This document shows positions 19,208 to 27,464 of a stretch of 64,000 nucleotides of DNA, one piece after another (position 1 is the stretch's first letter; each line of letters begins with the position of its first letter). The notes beneath the pieces are model-generated. The model saw nothing but the letters and a program-made list of their open reading frames with translations. It had not been told where the DNA came from and did not search any database. The DNA comes from Rhodoferax mekongensis (lineage in GTDB: Bacteria > Pseudomonadota > Gammaproteobacteria > Burkholderiales > Burkholderiaceae_C), in assembly GCF_032191775.1 (NCBI RefSeq), contig NZ_CP132507.1, forward strand, positions 149,001 through 213,000. Reading direction: 5' to 3'. The translations under genes and the position numbers were made by a program.

Positions 19208-21187
19208 ATGGCACGTGTTGACCTGTCGGCCCTGCTGGAGCAACTGGCCACGCCCGCACCGGCCGTAGAGCGTCACATCTGGTTGATCTGCCTGCTGGCT
19301 TGGGTGCATGGCCCGGAGCAAACGCCTGAGCCCGCTGTCGCGCGCGTAGCCTTGTTGCTGGATGTGTTGGAGGCCCGGCCTGAAACCACGCAGCAATTGC
19401 GCGCGTGGTGGGCGGAGCTGCTGGGCTCTGTGGACGGCAGCACCCTGCTTTCGGATTACGGTTTCGGCTCGCGCAACGCCTTTATGAGCGAACTGGTGGA
19501 GCGCCTCAACCGCAAATTGCTGCCCGCCACCCCGGAAACCCAGGACGCATCCGAACTCTTTGCGCTGGTGCTCAACGATCCGCGGGACGCCCGCTGGATT
19601 GCGGCACTCCCAGCAGACACTCTGAGCCGCCTGGCGGCTCTGCTCAGCGTGCCAGCCACAAGGGCTGGCGCACCCAAGGCCTTACGCCCGGTCACCGTGT
19701 GGCAACACACCTTGCTGCATGCCCTGACCTTTTGTACCAGCCAGATTCGCGCCACAGGCTTCTCACAGGAAATGCGCCTGCGCATGAGCAGCCCTCTGCG
19801 GGACGGCAGCCCATTCCATACGCTGGCCAGCGATTTGGACCGGGTGCTGGACACCTGGTTGCAAGGCGGAGATACCTCTGACGCCGTGTTGCATTTCCGC
19901 AGCCAACTCGACGCCTGTCGCCATGCGGCCACCACGGTGTACACCCACCTGGATGCCCATGGCATTTCGGTCGATCTGGTGTTCCGTCTGCGGCAGTTGC
20001 GCGAACGCGTGTTGCGGGTCCGCGCCCTGCTGGACTGCCTGCTGGAAGACACCCAGCACGTCGCCACCGCCCGCCTGCTCTCGCACCTGGCCAGCGTGGG
20101 TCAGGAGCAGCGCAGTGTAGGGGCCCTCATTTCGTCCAACTCTTCACTGCTTGCGGCCAAAGTGGCCGAGCGCAGCTCGGAGACCGGAGAGCACTACATC
20201 ACCCGCACCCGCGCCGAGTACCGCGCCATGCTGGGCCATGCTGCAGGCGGAGGGGCGCTGACTGCGCTGACCACCGCCATGAAGTTCGGCATCATGGCAC
20301 TGGGCCTGTCGGCTTTCTGGTACGGGTTCTGGTCCGGGGTGATGTACGCCGCCAGCTTTGTGCTGATCCAGATGCTGCATTTCACGCTGGCCACCAAGCA
20401 GCCCGCCATGACAGCGCCTGCCATGGCCGCCAAGCTGAAAGACATCTCAGACTCCCAAGCCCTGCAAGCCTTTGTGGATGAGGTGACGCACCTGGTGCGC
20501 TCCCAGGTGGCAGCGGTCATCGGCAACGTGGCGGTCGTGTTTCCGGCTGCGGTCCTGCTGTCTGCGGTGCTCCTGCTGGTGACCGGCGCGCCCATGCTTA
20601 CCCCGGAGAAGGCCGACTACGTGCTGCACTCCCTCACCTTGCTCGGGCCCTCGCTGTTGTTTGCCGCCTTCACCGGCGTGCTCTTGTTTTCCAGCAGCAT
20701 CGTCGCGGGCTGGGTGGAAAACTGGTTTGTGCTGCACCGGCTGGATTCGGCCATCCGCTACAACCCGCGCATCACCGCATGGCTGGGCGCCGCGCGTGCA
20801 GACCGGTGGGCGCACTTCATGCGGCACCACATCTCGGGATTGGCCGCCAACATCTCGCTGGGCATGATGCTCGGCTTGGTGCCCGCCATTCTGGCTTTTG
20901 TCGGCCCGGCACTGGACGTGCGCCACGTCACCCTGTCTGCCGGGCAACTGGGCGCCGCCTGTGCTGCATTGGGCTGGGACGTCGTGCGCAACCCGGCCCT
21001 GTGGTGGGCCGTGGCCAGCATTCCGATGATCGGCTTGCTCAATGTGGGCGTGAGTTTTTACCTGGCGTTCCGGGTGGCGCTGCAAGCGCACAACGTGTCG
21101 GGCATTGACCGGTCGCGCATCCGCAGCAGCATCTGGCAACGCGTGCGGCAGGCCCCGATGAGCTTTTTGTGGCCCGCCAAAGAATGA
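19208..21187 (+). CDS. Polytopic membrane protein of the 'site-specific recombinase' (Gcr) family
   Basis: About 659 aa from the ATG at 19208; an in-frame TTG at 19196 overlaps apaG. The N-terminal 340 residues are soluble and helical. The C-terminal half has clear hydrophobic spans around ALGLSAFWYGFWSGVMYAAS, NVAVVFPAAVLLSAVLLLV, LLGPSLLFAAFTGVLLF, LGMMLGLVPAILAFVGPAL and IPMIGLLNVGVSFYLAF. Databases call this family 'site-specific recombinase' after a gonococcal locus, but no tyrosine- or serine-recombinase catalytic motif is visible. Its function is unknown. It overlaps thiL as ATGA. Confidence 0.85.
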   Translation: MARVDLSALLEQLATPAPAVERHIWLICLLAWVHGPEQTPEPAVARVALLLDVLEARPETTQQLRAWWAELLGSVDGSTLLSDYGFGSRNAFMSELVERLNRKLLPATPETQDASELFALVLNDPRDARWIAALPADTLSRLAALLSVPATRAGAPKALRPVTVWQHTLLHALTFCTSQIRATGFSQEMRLRMSSPLRDGSPFHTLASDLDRVLDTWLQGGDTSDAVLHFRSQLDACRHAATTVYTHLDAHGISVDLVFRLRQLRERVLRVRALLDCLLEDTQHVATARLLSHLASVGQEQRSVGALISSNSSLLAAKVAERSSETGEHYITRTRAEYRAMLGHAAGGGALTALTTAMKFGIMALGLSAFWYGFWSGVMYAASFVLIQMLHFTLATKQPAMTAPAMAAKLKDISDSQALQAFVDEVTHLVRSQVAAVIGNVAVVFPAAVLLSAVLLLVTGAPMLTPEKADYVLHSLTLLGPSLLFAAFTGVLLFSSSIVAGWVENWFVLHRLDSAIRYNPRITAWLGAARADRWAHFMRHHISGLAANISLGMMLGLVPAILAFVGPALDVRHVTLSAGQLGAACAALGWDVVRNPALWWAVASIPMIGLLNVGVSFYLAFRVALQAHNVSGIDRSRIRSSIWQRVRQAPMSFLWPAKE

Positions 21188-22197
21188 GCGACCTCGGCGA
21201 ATTTGCGCTGATCGCGCGCTACTTCGAGCGCAGCCAGCACCCCTTGCCCACGCAGGTCGTACTCGGTATCGGGGATGACTGCGCCCTGCTGCAACCCACC
21301 CCCGGCATGCAGTGGGCCATCAGCAGCGACATGCTGGTCAGCGGCCGGCACTTCTTTGCCGATGTGAACCCGCGCACCCTGGGCCACAAGGCGCTCGCCG
21401 TCAACCTGAGCGACCTTGCGGCCTGTGGCGCAAGGCCTGTAGGCTTTACCCTCGCACTCAGCCTGCCCGATGCAGACCCGGCGTGGCTACAAGGTTTCTC
21501 GCAAGGCCTGTTTGCGTTGGCCGATGCACACCATTGCCCACTGGTCGGCGGCGACACCACACGCGGCCCGCTCAATATTTGCATCACGGTCTTCGGAGAA
21601 ACCCCGCCCGGCCAGGCACTGTTGCGCAGTGGTGCCCGCGCGGGGGATGACATCTGGGTCAGCGGCACCTTGGGCGACGCGGCCCTCGCGCTTCATTGCC
21701 TCTGGGGCCGCGACCAGTTGCCCGCCGAAGCATTGGCCCTAGCACGCCAACGGCTCGAACAGCCCACCCCCCGCGTGGCACTCGGGCAGGCCTTGCGCGG
21801 CATCGCCACCGCAGCAGCCGATGTCAGTGACGGCCTGTTGGGCGACCTGGGTCACATCCTGGAGCGCAGCCGTGTCGGCGCAGAACTGGAGGCACTGGAT
21901 GCTATCAATTTGCTAGCTGCTCGCGCACATATCACGGGCGCCAGCGGCACTTTTGATCCACATTCACAGGCTGACAGCACCGCGCTTCGCTATGTACTGA
22001 GCGGCGGGGACGACTATGAGCTGGTGTTCACCGCAGCGCTGGAAAGTCGCCTGCAAGTTGAATCCGCGGCCACAGGCTGCGGTACCCGTGTCACCCGCAT
22101 TGGCCGCATCGTTCGGGACCCCGGTGTGACCGTCAAAGCGCCGGACGGGTCTGCCCTGCACGGACCGTGGGCCAGCTTTGACCATTTCGCGACGTAA
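21184..22197 (+). CDS. thiL: Thiamine-monophosphate kinase
   Basis: Phosphorylates thiamine monophosphate to the diphosphate cofactor. The product is 337 aa, starting MSDLGEFALIARYF. The motifs GIGDDCALLQP (about 25-35), SSDMLVSGRHF, NLSDLAACGARP (about 75-86), VGGDTTRG and SGGDDYELVF are conserved. The start overlaps the upstream stop (ATGA). A sense-oriented 48-bp repeat inserts DAINLLAARAHITGASG at about 239-255, before the conserved LSGGDDYEL. Confidence 0.95.
   Translation: MSDLGEFALIARYFERSQHPLPTQVVLGIGDDCALLQPTPGMQWAISSDMLVSGRHFFADVNPRTLGHKALAVNLSDLAACGARPVGFTLALSLPDADPAWLQGFSQGLFALADAHHCPLVGGDTTRGPLNICITVFGETPPGQALLRSGARAGDDIWVSGTLGDAALALHCLWGRDQLPAEALALARQRLEQPTPRVALGQALRGIATAAADVSDGLLGDLGHILERSRVGAELEALDAINLLAARAHITGASGTFDPHSQADSTALRYVLSGGDDYELVFTAALESRLQVESAATGCGTRVTRIGRIVRDPGVTVKAPDGSALHGPWASFDHFAT
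21901..21948 (+). repeat. Dispersed 48-bp repeat inside thiL
   Basis: A near-consensus copy: GCTATCAATTTGCTAGC, then TGCTCGCGCACATATC, ending ACGGGCGCCAGCGGC. It is in frame and in the same codon phase as the copy in the LysE-family gene (GCT ATC ... GCT GCT CGC GCA ... GGC GCC). Confidence 0.85.
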
Positions 22198-22329
22198 TGC
22201 ACTGTGCACCCGTGTAAAAGTCAGTAAACGCGACTTTGTGCCTTGGTCTACACAAGTCTTTGTTTGACAATATCTGGCCGCGTGCGAAAGCTGTCGTGGC
22301 TTTATGTGTAGAACCACTTTGGAGCGCAA

Positions 22330-23124
22330 GTGCCCACCGATACCCCGGCAGCCAACGGCTATGTATTCAAGCAGCTCAAACGGCTGGGCTTGTCGGATGC
22401 GTTGGCTTTGCAAACCGCCCCCATGGTCAAGGTGCAAGCCTTCGACGCCGGCAAGCGGCTGTGGACCAAGGGCAACGAGATCAAGCATTGGATGTTCATC
22501 ATTCAAGGACTGGTCTCTGCGTCTGTACCGACCACCAACTCCGAGTCCACGCCGATTTCTGTCTACGGGCGTGGCGCCTGGTTCGGGGAACAGTCCATCA
22601 TCAACCGCAAGCCCAGTTTTGCGGACTATGTGTGCCTCACGGCCACGGAGGTGCTGACGCTACCTGCCGCCCAGTTCGACCAGCTGTTTGTGACCGAACC
22701 CAACTTCGCGCGCTTTGTCGCCAAGCTCATGGCTTGGCGGGTGCAGAAAACGTCGGAAACACTCACCCTGATGAAGCTGGGCAACCCGTGCATGCGCGTT
22801 GTCATGGGCTTGGCGCAGTTCGCAGAAGCCTTGGCCTACCGCTCAGACCGGCCGCCCACCATAGGCTTTGGTGAGGGTGTGGAAATCCCTATCCCGCAGA
22901 ACACCCTGGCCTCGTTATGCGGGGTGTCGCGCACCCTGTTTTCCGAGTACGTGCAGCAACTCGCGCAGCACGGCTGGCTCAAGCTGTCGTACGGCAAGCT
23001 GGAGATCCTGTCGATTCACACCTGGCACGCCTTTGCGCGCAGCCAGCGGGAAGACAGTGTGAACAAGCTGAACGCCAGCATCCAGGAACTGCTGGAGTTG
23101 CTCCGCACGCTGGACGCGGCCTGA
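22330..23124 (+). CDS. Crp/Fnr-family transcriptional regulator
   Basis: A 264-aa regulator with a GTG start. It has a cyclic-nucleotide-binding-like beta-roll (about 25-150, with FGEQSIINRKPSFADYV in the phosphate-cassette position) and a C-terminal winged helix. The recognition helix is in LASLCGVSRTLFSEYVQQLA (about 198-217). The cassette lacks the RxS arginine-serine pair that contacts cAMP in Crp, and there is no Fnr-type cysteine cluster, so the effector is unclear. It has its own 132-base upstream region and no co-directional partner. Confidence 0.88.
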   Translation: MPTDTPAANGYVFKQLKRLGLSDALALQTAPMVKVQAFDAGKRLWTKGNEIKHWMFIIQGLVSASVPTTNSESTPISVYGRGAWFGEQSIINRKPSFADYVCLTATEVLTLPAAQFDQLFVTEPNFARFVAKLMAWRVQKTSETLTLMKLGNPCMRVVMGLAQFAEALAYRSDRPPTIGFGEGVEIPIPQNTLASLCGVSRTLFSEYVQQLAQHGWLKLSYGKLEILSIHTWHAFARSQREDSVNKLNASIQELLELLRTLDAA

Positions 23125-23163
23125 AACCAGGCCGCTCTGGGTGCCACGTTGGTAGTGGCGTGT

Positions 23164-24063
23164 TCAGGACAAGAGGGAGTAGCGCGTTTCCAAGGCGGGC
23201 GGGCGCGCCGGTACTTTGATCAGCTCCGGTGGACGCGTCTCCTCCACCGTTTGCAACACGTCCCGCGCGCGCAGATTGAGAGAGCGCACCGGCTCGGTGG
23301 CGGGGCTGCCCAAGAAAAAGCCTTGGGCCATGTCCACACCGAGGTTCTTCATGGTGCGCAATTCCACCTCGCTCTCCACCGACTTGGCGACCAGAAGGGC
23401 GTTGTGGTTGCGCGTCAGTCGCACCAAGCTGCGCACCACGCGGCTTTGCTCACCGTCGACGGCAATGTTGTGGGTCCAACGGGGCGCCATTTTCACCACA
23501 TTGGGCAGAACTTTGGCCCAGGCCTTCATGCTGTTCTCAGACGCCTTGAAGTTGTCCAAGGCGATCGTGACACCGGCGTCGCGCAAGGGACGCAAGGCCT
23601 CGACCAGCACATCCAGCTTGGGAATACGGGTGTAGCCGGCAAGGTCCAGCCCCATGCGGCGAGGTGACATCTGGTGCTTGCGCATCAGGTGGAGCAACAT
23701 GCCCACGGCGTCCGACTCTTGCAGCTGCACCAAGGTTTGTGCGCTGAAATTCACAATCAATTGGCCTTTGCCGTTCTCGGCCATCCAGCGCTCCATGGAG
23801 AGCTCCAAACAGGCCAGCTCGAAGTTCTTCAGGCAGCGCTCCTGATGCGCGGCCTCCAGCAGGTCTTCAAAACTGGTCTCAGCCATCCGGCGGGGGGCAC
23901 GCACCAGCGCCTCGTGGCCCAGGATCACACCGCTTCGCAAATCGACCATGGGTTGGTACACCGGCTCCAGGGCCCGCTCTGCAAGAAGATTCATCACCCG
24001 CAATGCCGCTGTTGCTTTTCCAGCACCGAACCATTTTTGTACTTTGGACAACCAATCAGACAT
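23164..24063 (-). CDS. Degenerate EAL-domain protein
   Basis: A 299-aa cytoplasmic protein that is almost entirely one EAL domain. EALVR (51-55), the VNFSAQ asparagine (105) and a lysine in VVKMAP (191) remain. The LE[IV]TE glutamate is replaced by LDLAG (139-143), DDFG by DNFK (170-173), and AEGVE by AKSVE (226-230). Loss of metal ligands and catalytic carboxylates implies it binds c-di-GMP or a protein partner rather than hydrolysing. It starts 26 bases after an unknown gene on the same strand, so the pair probably forms an operon. It converges with the Crp/Fnr gene. Confidence 0.85.
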   Translation of the reverse strand: MSDWLSKVQKWFGAGKATAALRVMNLLAERALEPVYQPMVDLRSGVILGHEALVRAPRRMAETSFEDLLEAAHQERCLKNFELACLELSMERWMAENGKGQLIVNFSAQTLVQLQESDAVGMLLHLMRKHQMSPRRMGLDLAGYTRIPKLDVLVEALRPLRDAGVTIALDNFKASENSMKAWAKVLPNVVKMAPRWTHNIAVDGEQSRVVRSLVRLTRNHNALLVAKSVESEVELRTMKNLGVDMAQGFFLGSPATEPVRSLNLRARDVLQTVEETRPPELIKVPARPPALETRYSLLS

Positions 24064-24089
24064 ACATCACTCTCTTCATCAATTCCTGT

Positions 24090-24827
24090 TCACAGGCCTG
24101 CCGGCACTGTGGGTTCAAACTGTTCATCCCTGCGCTCCGGGTGCCACCTGCCATCGCGCTCCACCACGGGGGCCAGGCTTTGCAATTTGCGTGACATGGA
24201 CTTGGCGTAATGCCGCAAAGCCGACTTCAACGCTTGTGCAAACGAGGGCACCATGACCTGCAGCAGAACTTGTTGCTGCTGGTCATCCGGAATGGCGGTT
24301 TCCAGCGCCTGCAACAAGGCCACCGCAAAGTTCTCGGCACTGAAGGGATTGCTGGGCGCCTTGTAAAAACGCAGGCATTCGATCTGCAAACCGACCATCA
24401 CTTCCAGCTCCGGACCACAGGTGCTCTCCAGCACTGTCACGATGCGGCCGGTACGGACCTTGCGGACCATCTCCAGGTCGCCGGAGAGTTGCATTTCACC
24501 CTCCAGGCGCCAGTCGCCGGGGTTGCTGTTACGGCGCGAGGGCGGCGGGTCACTCCGAACCATGCCGAGCGAGACCTGGAAGCGCTTTTGCAGCGCCAAC
24601 TGGAATTCGCGGGACAAGGCCGGGGACAGCTCCATCAGCTTCAGGCGGCTGCCCTTGCTGAACAACTCATGGACAGGTGCATGGAGGCCCTGCCAGGAAG
24701 GTCCACGGCTGAGGTAGCTTTCTTGCGACTTGGTGACATCCCAGGTGATGGACAAGGCATTGCCCATCAGACTCTGGGCGTCTGCCAGAATCTCCAACAC
24801 GGTGGCCAGGACGGGGTTGATACTCAT
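24090..24827 (-). CDS. Conserved hypothetical protein, partner of degenerate EAL protein
   Basis: A 245-aa soluble protein from MSINPVLATVLEILADAQSL. A middle section of mixed beta character (GDWRLEGEMQLSGDLEMV, then VRTGRIVTVLES) is followed by a helical segment, NPFSAENFAVALLQALETA. The last part faintly resembles DUF1631-type proteins of betaproteobacteria; this is an impression only. No signal peptide or membrane helix. It precedes the degenerate EAL gene by 26 bases and is divergent from the mini-HNH gene. No function is assigned. Confidence 0.7.
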   Translation of the reverse strand: MSINPVLATVLEILADAQSLMGNALSITWDVTKSQESYLSRGPSWQGLHAPVHELFSKGSRLKLMELSPALSREFQLALQKRFQVSLGMVRSDPPPSRRNSNPGDWRLEGEMQLSGDLEMVRKVRTGRIVTVLESTCGPELEVMVGLQIECLRFYKAPSNPFSAENFAVALLQALETAIPDDQQQQVLLQVMVPSFAQALKSALRHYAKSMSRKLQSLAPVVERDGRWHPERRDEQFEPTVPAGL

Positions 24828-24932
24828 AGCTCCAACGCAAAATGCTGCTATGACCTGATTACACGGGGCCCAGCGCGAAGCCGCAAACCCAACCGTCCAC
24901 CGCTGAACATTTGCCCTGTAAAACTTTCGCCC

Positions 24933-25157
24933 ATGAGCCGTCTTGCCCTGACCCGCACCAAGATTTACAACACCGTAGCCCGCCAACTGCACGGGCAAGT
25001 ACCTTGCTGGGTCTGTGGCGAGCACGTAGCGCCGGAAGACGCCACGCTGGAACACATCCGCCCGCAAAGCGAGGGGGGCAGCAGTCACCTGGAAAACCTG
25101 GCTATCAGCCATGGCACGTGCAACCGGGGACGGCACATTCCCAAACAGGCCGCCTGA
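24933..25157 (+). CDS. Small HNH-type endonuclease-like protein
   Basis: A 74-aa protein consisting of just an HNH fold: CWVC zinc pair (25-28), LEHIRPQSEGGSSHLENL (39-56, with His41 and Asn55 as the H and N of the motif), then SHGTCNRGR with the second zinc half (His60, Cys63). The start is the ATG at 24933; a much longer upstream reading frame in this phase is antisense to the neighbour and rejected. Stand-alone mini-HNH proteins have unknown targets. Confidence 0.8.
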   Translation: MSRLALTRTKIYNTVARQLHGQVPCWVCGEHVAPEDATLEHIRPQSEGGSSHLENLAISHGTCNRGRHIPKQAA

Positions 25158-25192
25158 AACCGTCTCTGCGCTGACGGAGAAGCTCGGTAGCG

Positions 25193-25912
25193 CTAGCTGT
25201 CCTGCTTCAACCGGGCAGGCACCCCGGGTGGCGCGGCGGAACGCAGGTAGTCGGCCAAGGTGCGGCCCGGTTCATCCTCGAACCGGCCCGCAGTGCCTTC
25301 CAGCACATGCACCTGCTGCATGCGGTCCAAGCGGAAGCTGCGGAAGGCCTGCCGGGTTTCGCACCAGGCGGCTAGGGTCCACACGGCGCCCCAGTAGAAA
25401 CAGCCCAAAGGCCGCAGGGTTCTTTGGCTGGAGCTGCCGCCTGCATCCCGGTAGTCAGCCCGCACCCTGCGCTGGGCCTGCGCCGCTTCGCGCAAGGTTT
25501 GCAAGGTGACCTGTACTTCGGGCGCCAGACCCACCGGCGGCGCGTACACCGCCATGCTCTGCGCCGCCGTGCGCGCAGCGGGTGGCAACACCGACAGAAT
25601 CTTGCCCAGCGCCACCTGGCTGCTGCGGGCCAACACCGGGTCCTGCCAGACCTGTGCCATGCGCACGGAGGCCACCAGGGCGCGGGCTTCGTCGGCGGTG
25701 AACATCAGCGGCGGCAACTCAAAGCCTTGCCCCAAGCGGTAGCCCACGCCGGCCTCGCCTTCGATGGGCACGCCCTGGTGCTGCAGGTCGGCCACATCGC
25801 GGTACACCGTGCGCTCCGACACTTCCAGCCGCTGCGCCAGAAACGCGGCAGTAGTCAGCCGCCGCCCCCGGATGAGCTGGACGATTTGAAACAGACGGTC
25901 GGCGCGACGCAT
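25193..25912 (-). CDS. YafY-like HTH/WYL-type transcriptional regulator
   Basis: A 239-aa regulator: a DeoR-type winged helix at the N-terminus (MRRADRLFQIVQLIRG..., recognition helix in LEVSERTVYRDVADL) and a C-terminal WYL-type ligand domain with RPLGCFYWGAVWTLAAWCE. The eponymous Trp-Tyr-Leu is here WTLAAW. The first family-like Met is at 25912; the upstream extension to 25975 is encoded by a dispersed repeat. No adjacent co-oriented target is evident; the DUF2177 gene is divergent. Confidence 0.87.
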   Translation of the reverse strand: MRRADRLFQIVQLIRGRRLTTAAFLAQRLEVSERTVYRDVADLQHQGVPIEGEAGVGYRLGQGFELPPLMFTADEARALVASVRMAQVWQDPVLARSSQVALGKILSVLPPAARTAAQSMAVYAPPVGLAPEVQVTLQTLREAAQAQRRVRADYRDAGGSSSQRTLRPLGCFYWGAVWTLAAWCETRQAFRSFRLDRMQQVHVLEGTAGRFEDEPGRTLADYLRSAAPPGVPARLKQDS

Positions 25913-25934
25913 GAACTTGAGAGTGTTTTGGGGG

Positions 25935-25978
25935 TTAGCGCCCATGATACCTGCGCGGGCAGCTACCAAAACCATAGC
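25935..25978 (-). repeat. Dispersed 48-bp repeat upstream of the WYL-type regulator
   Basis: Read on the minus strand: GCTATGGTTTTGGTAGC, then TGCCCGCGCAGG, ending ATGGGCGCTAAC. It fills the space just before the regulator start, so it may lie in its promoter or 5' leader. Confidence 0.75.
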
Positions 25979-26027
25979 GCCGACTACCGCACCGACGCTT
26001 CAATCCGGCTTTGAGTAAGCTTGCGAC

Positions 26028-26429
26028 ATGAACAAATACCTCGCCACCTATGCAGCCACGGCCCTTGTGCTCCTGATGCTGGACGTGCTGTGGATCGGCG
26101 GGCTGGCCAAGTCCATGTACCAGGAAGGCATCTGCCACCTGATGGCGGAGCAACCGCGCTGGGGCGTAGCGGCCCTCTTTTATGCGCTGTACCCGGTGGG
26201 CTTGCTGGTGTTTGTGGTGGCACCCCGGGGGGTGACAGACGGCTGGTCCGTTACCTTGTTGCACGCGGCACTTTTCGGACTCGTGGCCTATGCCACCTAC
26301 GACCTCACCAACCTGGCCACGCTCAAAGGCTGGCCGGTGAGCCTGGCGATGCTGGACATGGCCTGGGGATGTGTGGCGAGCTGCGCGGCGTCGGCCGCAG
26401 GCAAGCTGGTGTTTCAGCGTTTTGCATGA
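26028..26429 (+). CDS. DUF2177 family membrane protein
   Basis: A 133-aa protein with four predicted membrane helices. It starts MNKYLATYAATALVLLMLD and has the family-typical DVLWIGGLAKSMYQ (about 19-32) and YATYDLTNLATLKGWP (about 88-103) segments. The function of DUF2177 is unknown. It is monocistronic, divergent from the WYL regulator and convergent with the EVE gene. Confidence 0.87.
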   Translation: MNKYLATYAATALVLLMLDVLWIGGLAKSMYQEGICHLMAEQPRWGVAALFYALYPVGLLVFVVAPRGVTDGWSVTLLHAALFGLVAYATYDLTNLATLKGWPVSLAMLDMAWGCVASCAASAAGKLVFQRFA

Positions 26430-26436
26430 AACCACT

Positions 26437-26482
26437 GCCTAGCGCCCATAGAATCTGCGCAAGCAGCTCCTAAAAACATAGC
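26437..26482 (-). repeat. Dispersed 48-bp repeat between DUF2177 and EVE genes
   Basis: Read on the minus strand: GCTATGTTTTTAGGAGC, then TGCTTGCGCAGATTC, ending ATGGGCGCTAGGC. It lies at the convergent junction and overlaps the last few codons of the EVE gene (stop at 26470). Confidence 0.8.
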
Positions 26483-26922
26483 AAATCAACGTCGACTTGC
26501 ATGGCGTGTGCAATCCGCAGCATATCGGCGTCGCTCACCGCGAACAGCCCGAACCGGAACTTATAGCCCCAGCGGCTGCGGTCCTCCACAAACTCCAAAG
26601 CGTCCAGCAACGGTGCGATAGGCGCCTCCAGAGCCGGCACATACGCCACATCGCGCCGGAACGGCACGAAGCCGCCGCCCATGTCGAAGGGATACACCAC
26701 CCCCTGCTCCACCAGGCCCATGGACACAAAAGCCTGCAGCTTGTCTTTGCCGCCCATGGTGACGGTGGGGCTGTAGTACACCACCCGGTCGCCTGGCGCC
26801 ACACGCCGCAGGGGTGCGCTCTTGCCGTGGCAGACCTGCATATAGCCCTGCCCGGCTTGGGCGCAGCCCCTGCGGGCGTGCGCCGCGCAGGCCACGGCAA
26901 TCCAGTTCTTGCGCGCGGCCAT
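26470..26922 (-). CDS. EVE-domain protein
   Basis: A 150-aa single EVE (PUA-like) domain, as shown by [15 protein letters not shown] at the start, GDRVVYYSP (about 44-52) and a C-terminal [13 protein letters not shown] segment. EVE domains bind modified bases in DNA or RNA, and stand-alone ones are often linked to defence or RNA modification. The last codons come from a dispersed repeat. It starts three bases after the VOC gene's stop, so the two are co-transcribed. Confidence 0.85.
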   Translation of the reverse strand: MAARKNWIAVACAAHARRGCAQAGQGYMQVCHGKSAPLRRVAPGDRVVYYSPTVTMGGKDKLQAFVSMGLVEQGVVYPFDMGGGFVPFRRDVAYVPALEAPIAPLLDALEFVEDRSRWGYKFRFGLFAVSDADMLRIAHAMQVDVDLLCF

Positions 26923-26925
26923 GGC

Positions 26926-27300
26926 TCAGGCCTCTGCGTGCAGGCCGACGCGGTTGCCGTCCAGATCGGTGATGTGGGCGAAGTAGCCCATGCCCGGCGG
27001 CAAGGCGGTGCGGGGCAGTGCAATCGCGCCGCCTTGTGTCAGCACGCGGGCCAGTGCCGCATCCAGCGAGGGCGATGCGTCCAGATACACCAGCGTTCCG
27101 CCACTGGACAGCGCGGGTGCCGTGGGCCCTTGCATCAAGGCGCCGCCGGTGCCGGACTGCGGGTCGTAGGCAAAGACCGCACCCTCACTGGGGCCCATGG
27201 ATTCGCGGCGCATGGGGTGACCCAGCACAGACTCATAAAAAGCCTGGGCGGCGTCCAGACGGGTGGTGGGAATTTCGAACCAGCTGATGGCGTTGCGCAT
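26926..27300 (-). CDS. VOC (glyoxalase/bleomycin-resistance) family protein
   Basis: A 124-aa vicinal-oxygen-chelate protein starting MRNAISWFEIPTTRLDAAQA, with the paired beta-alpha-beta-beta-beta halves and the terminal FAHITDLDGNRVGLHAEA stretch typical of the superfamily. Substrate unknown. A 24-bp palindrome sits 46 bases upstream in the spacer shared with the divergent PilZ gene. Confidence 0.87.
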   Translation of the reverse strand: MRNAISWFEIPTTRLDAAQAFYESVLGHPMRRESMGPSEGAVFAYDPQSGTGGALMQGPTAPALSSGGTLVYLDASPSLDAALARVLTQGGAIALPRTALPPGMGYFAHITDLDGNRVGLHAEA

Positions 27301-27346
27301 GACATGCTCCTGCAAAGTGAATGAAGGTGCTGATGGTGCGGGGGTA

Positions 27347-27370
27347 CTGCTGACACCGTGGTGTCAGCAG
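27347..27370. promoter_or_regulatory. Palindrome in the VOC/PilZ divergent spacer
   Basis: CTGCTGACAC and GTGTCAGCAG form perfect 10-bp arms around CGTG. No T-run follows on either strand, so an operator or a leader hairpin is more likely than a terminator. It is closer to the VOC gene (start 27300) than to the PilZ gene (start 27465). Confidence 0.5.
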
Positions 27371-27464
27371 GCTGCAAAAGCTGCGTCACCTGAATGTCGT
27401 CATATTCCTGCAACGCGCCTCCCGCAGGATGGGCGTCATCGCATTTTTTTGAAGAGGTTTTGCC

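Noticed and set aside
19208..21187. Integrase or recombinase marking a mobile element
   Set aside because: The family name suggests it, but the protein is membrane-embedded, lacks catalytic motifs and sits between conserved housekeeping genes with no attachment sites seen.
24210..24932. N-terminal extension of the mini-HNH protein to 315 aa
   Set aside because: The upstream part is antisense to the unknown gene at 24090-24827; the HNH fold is complete from the ATG at 24933.
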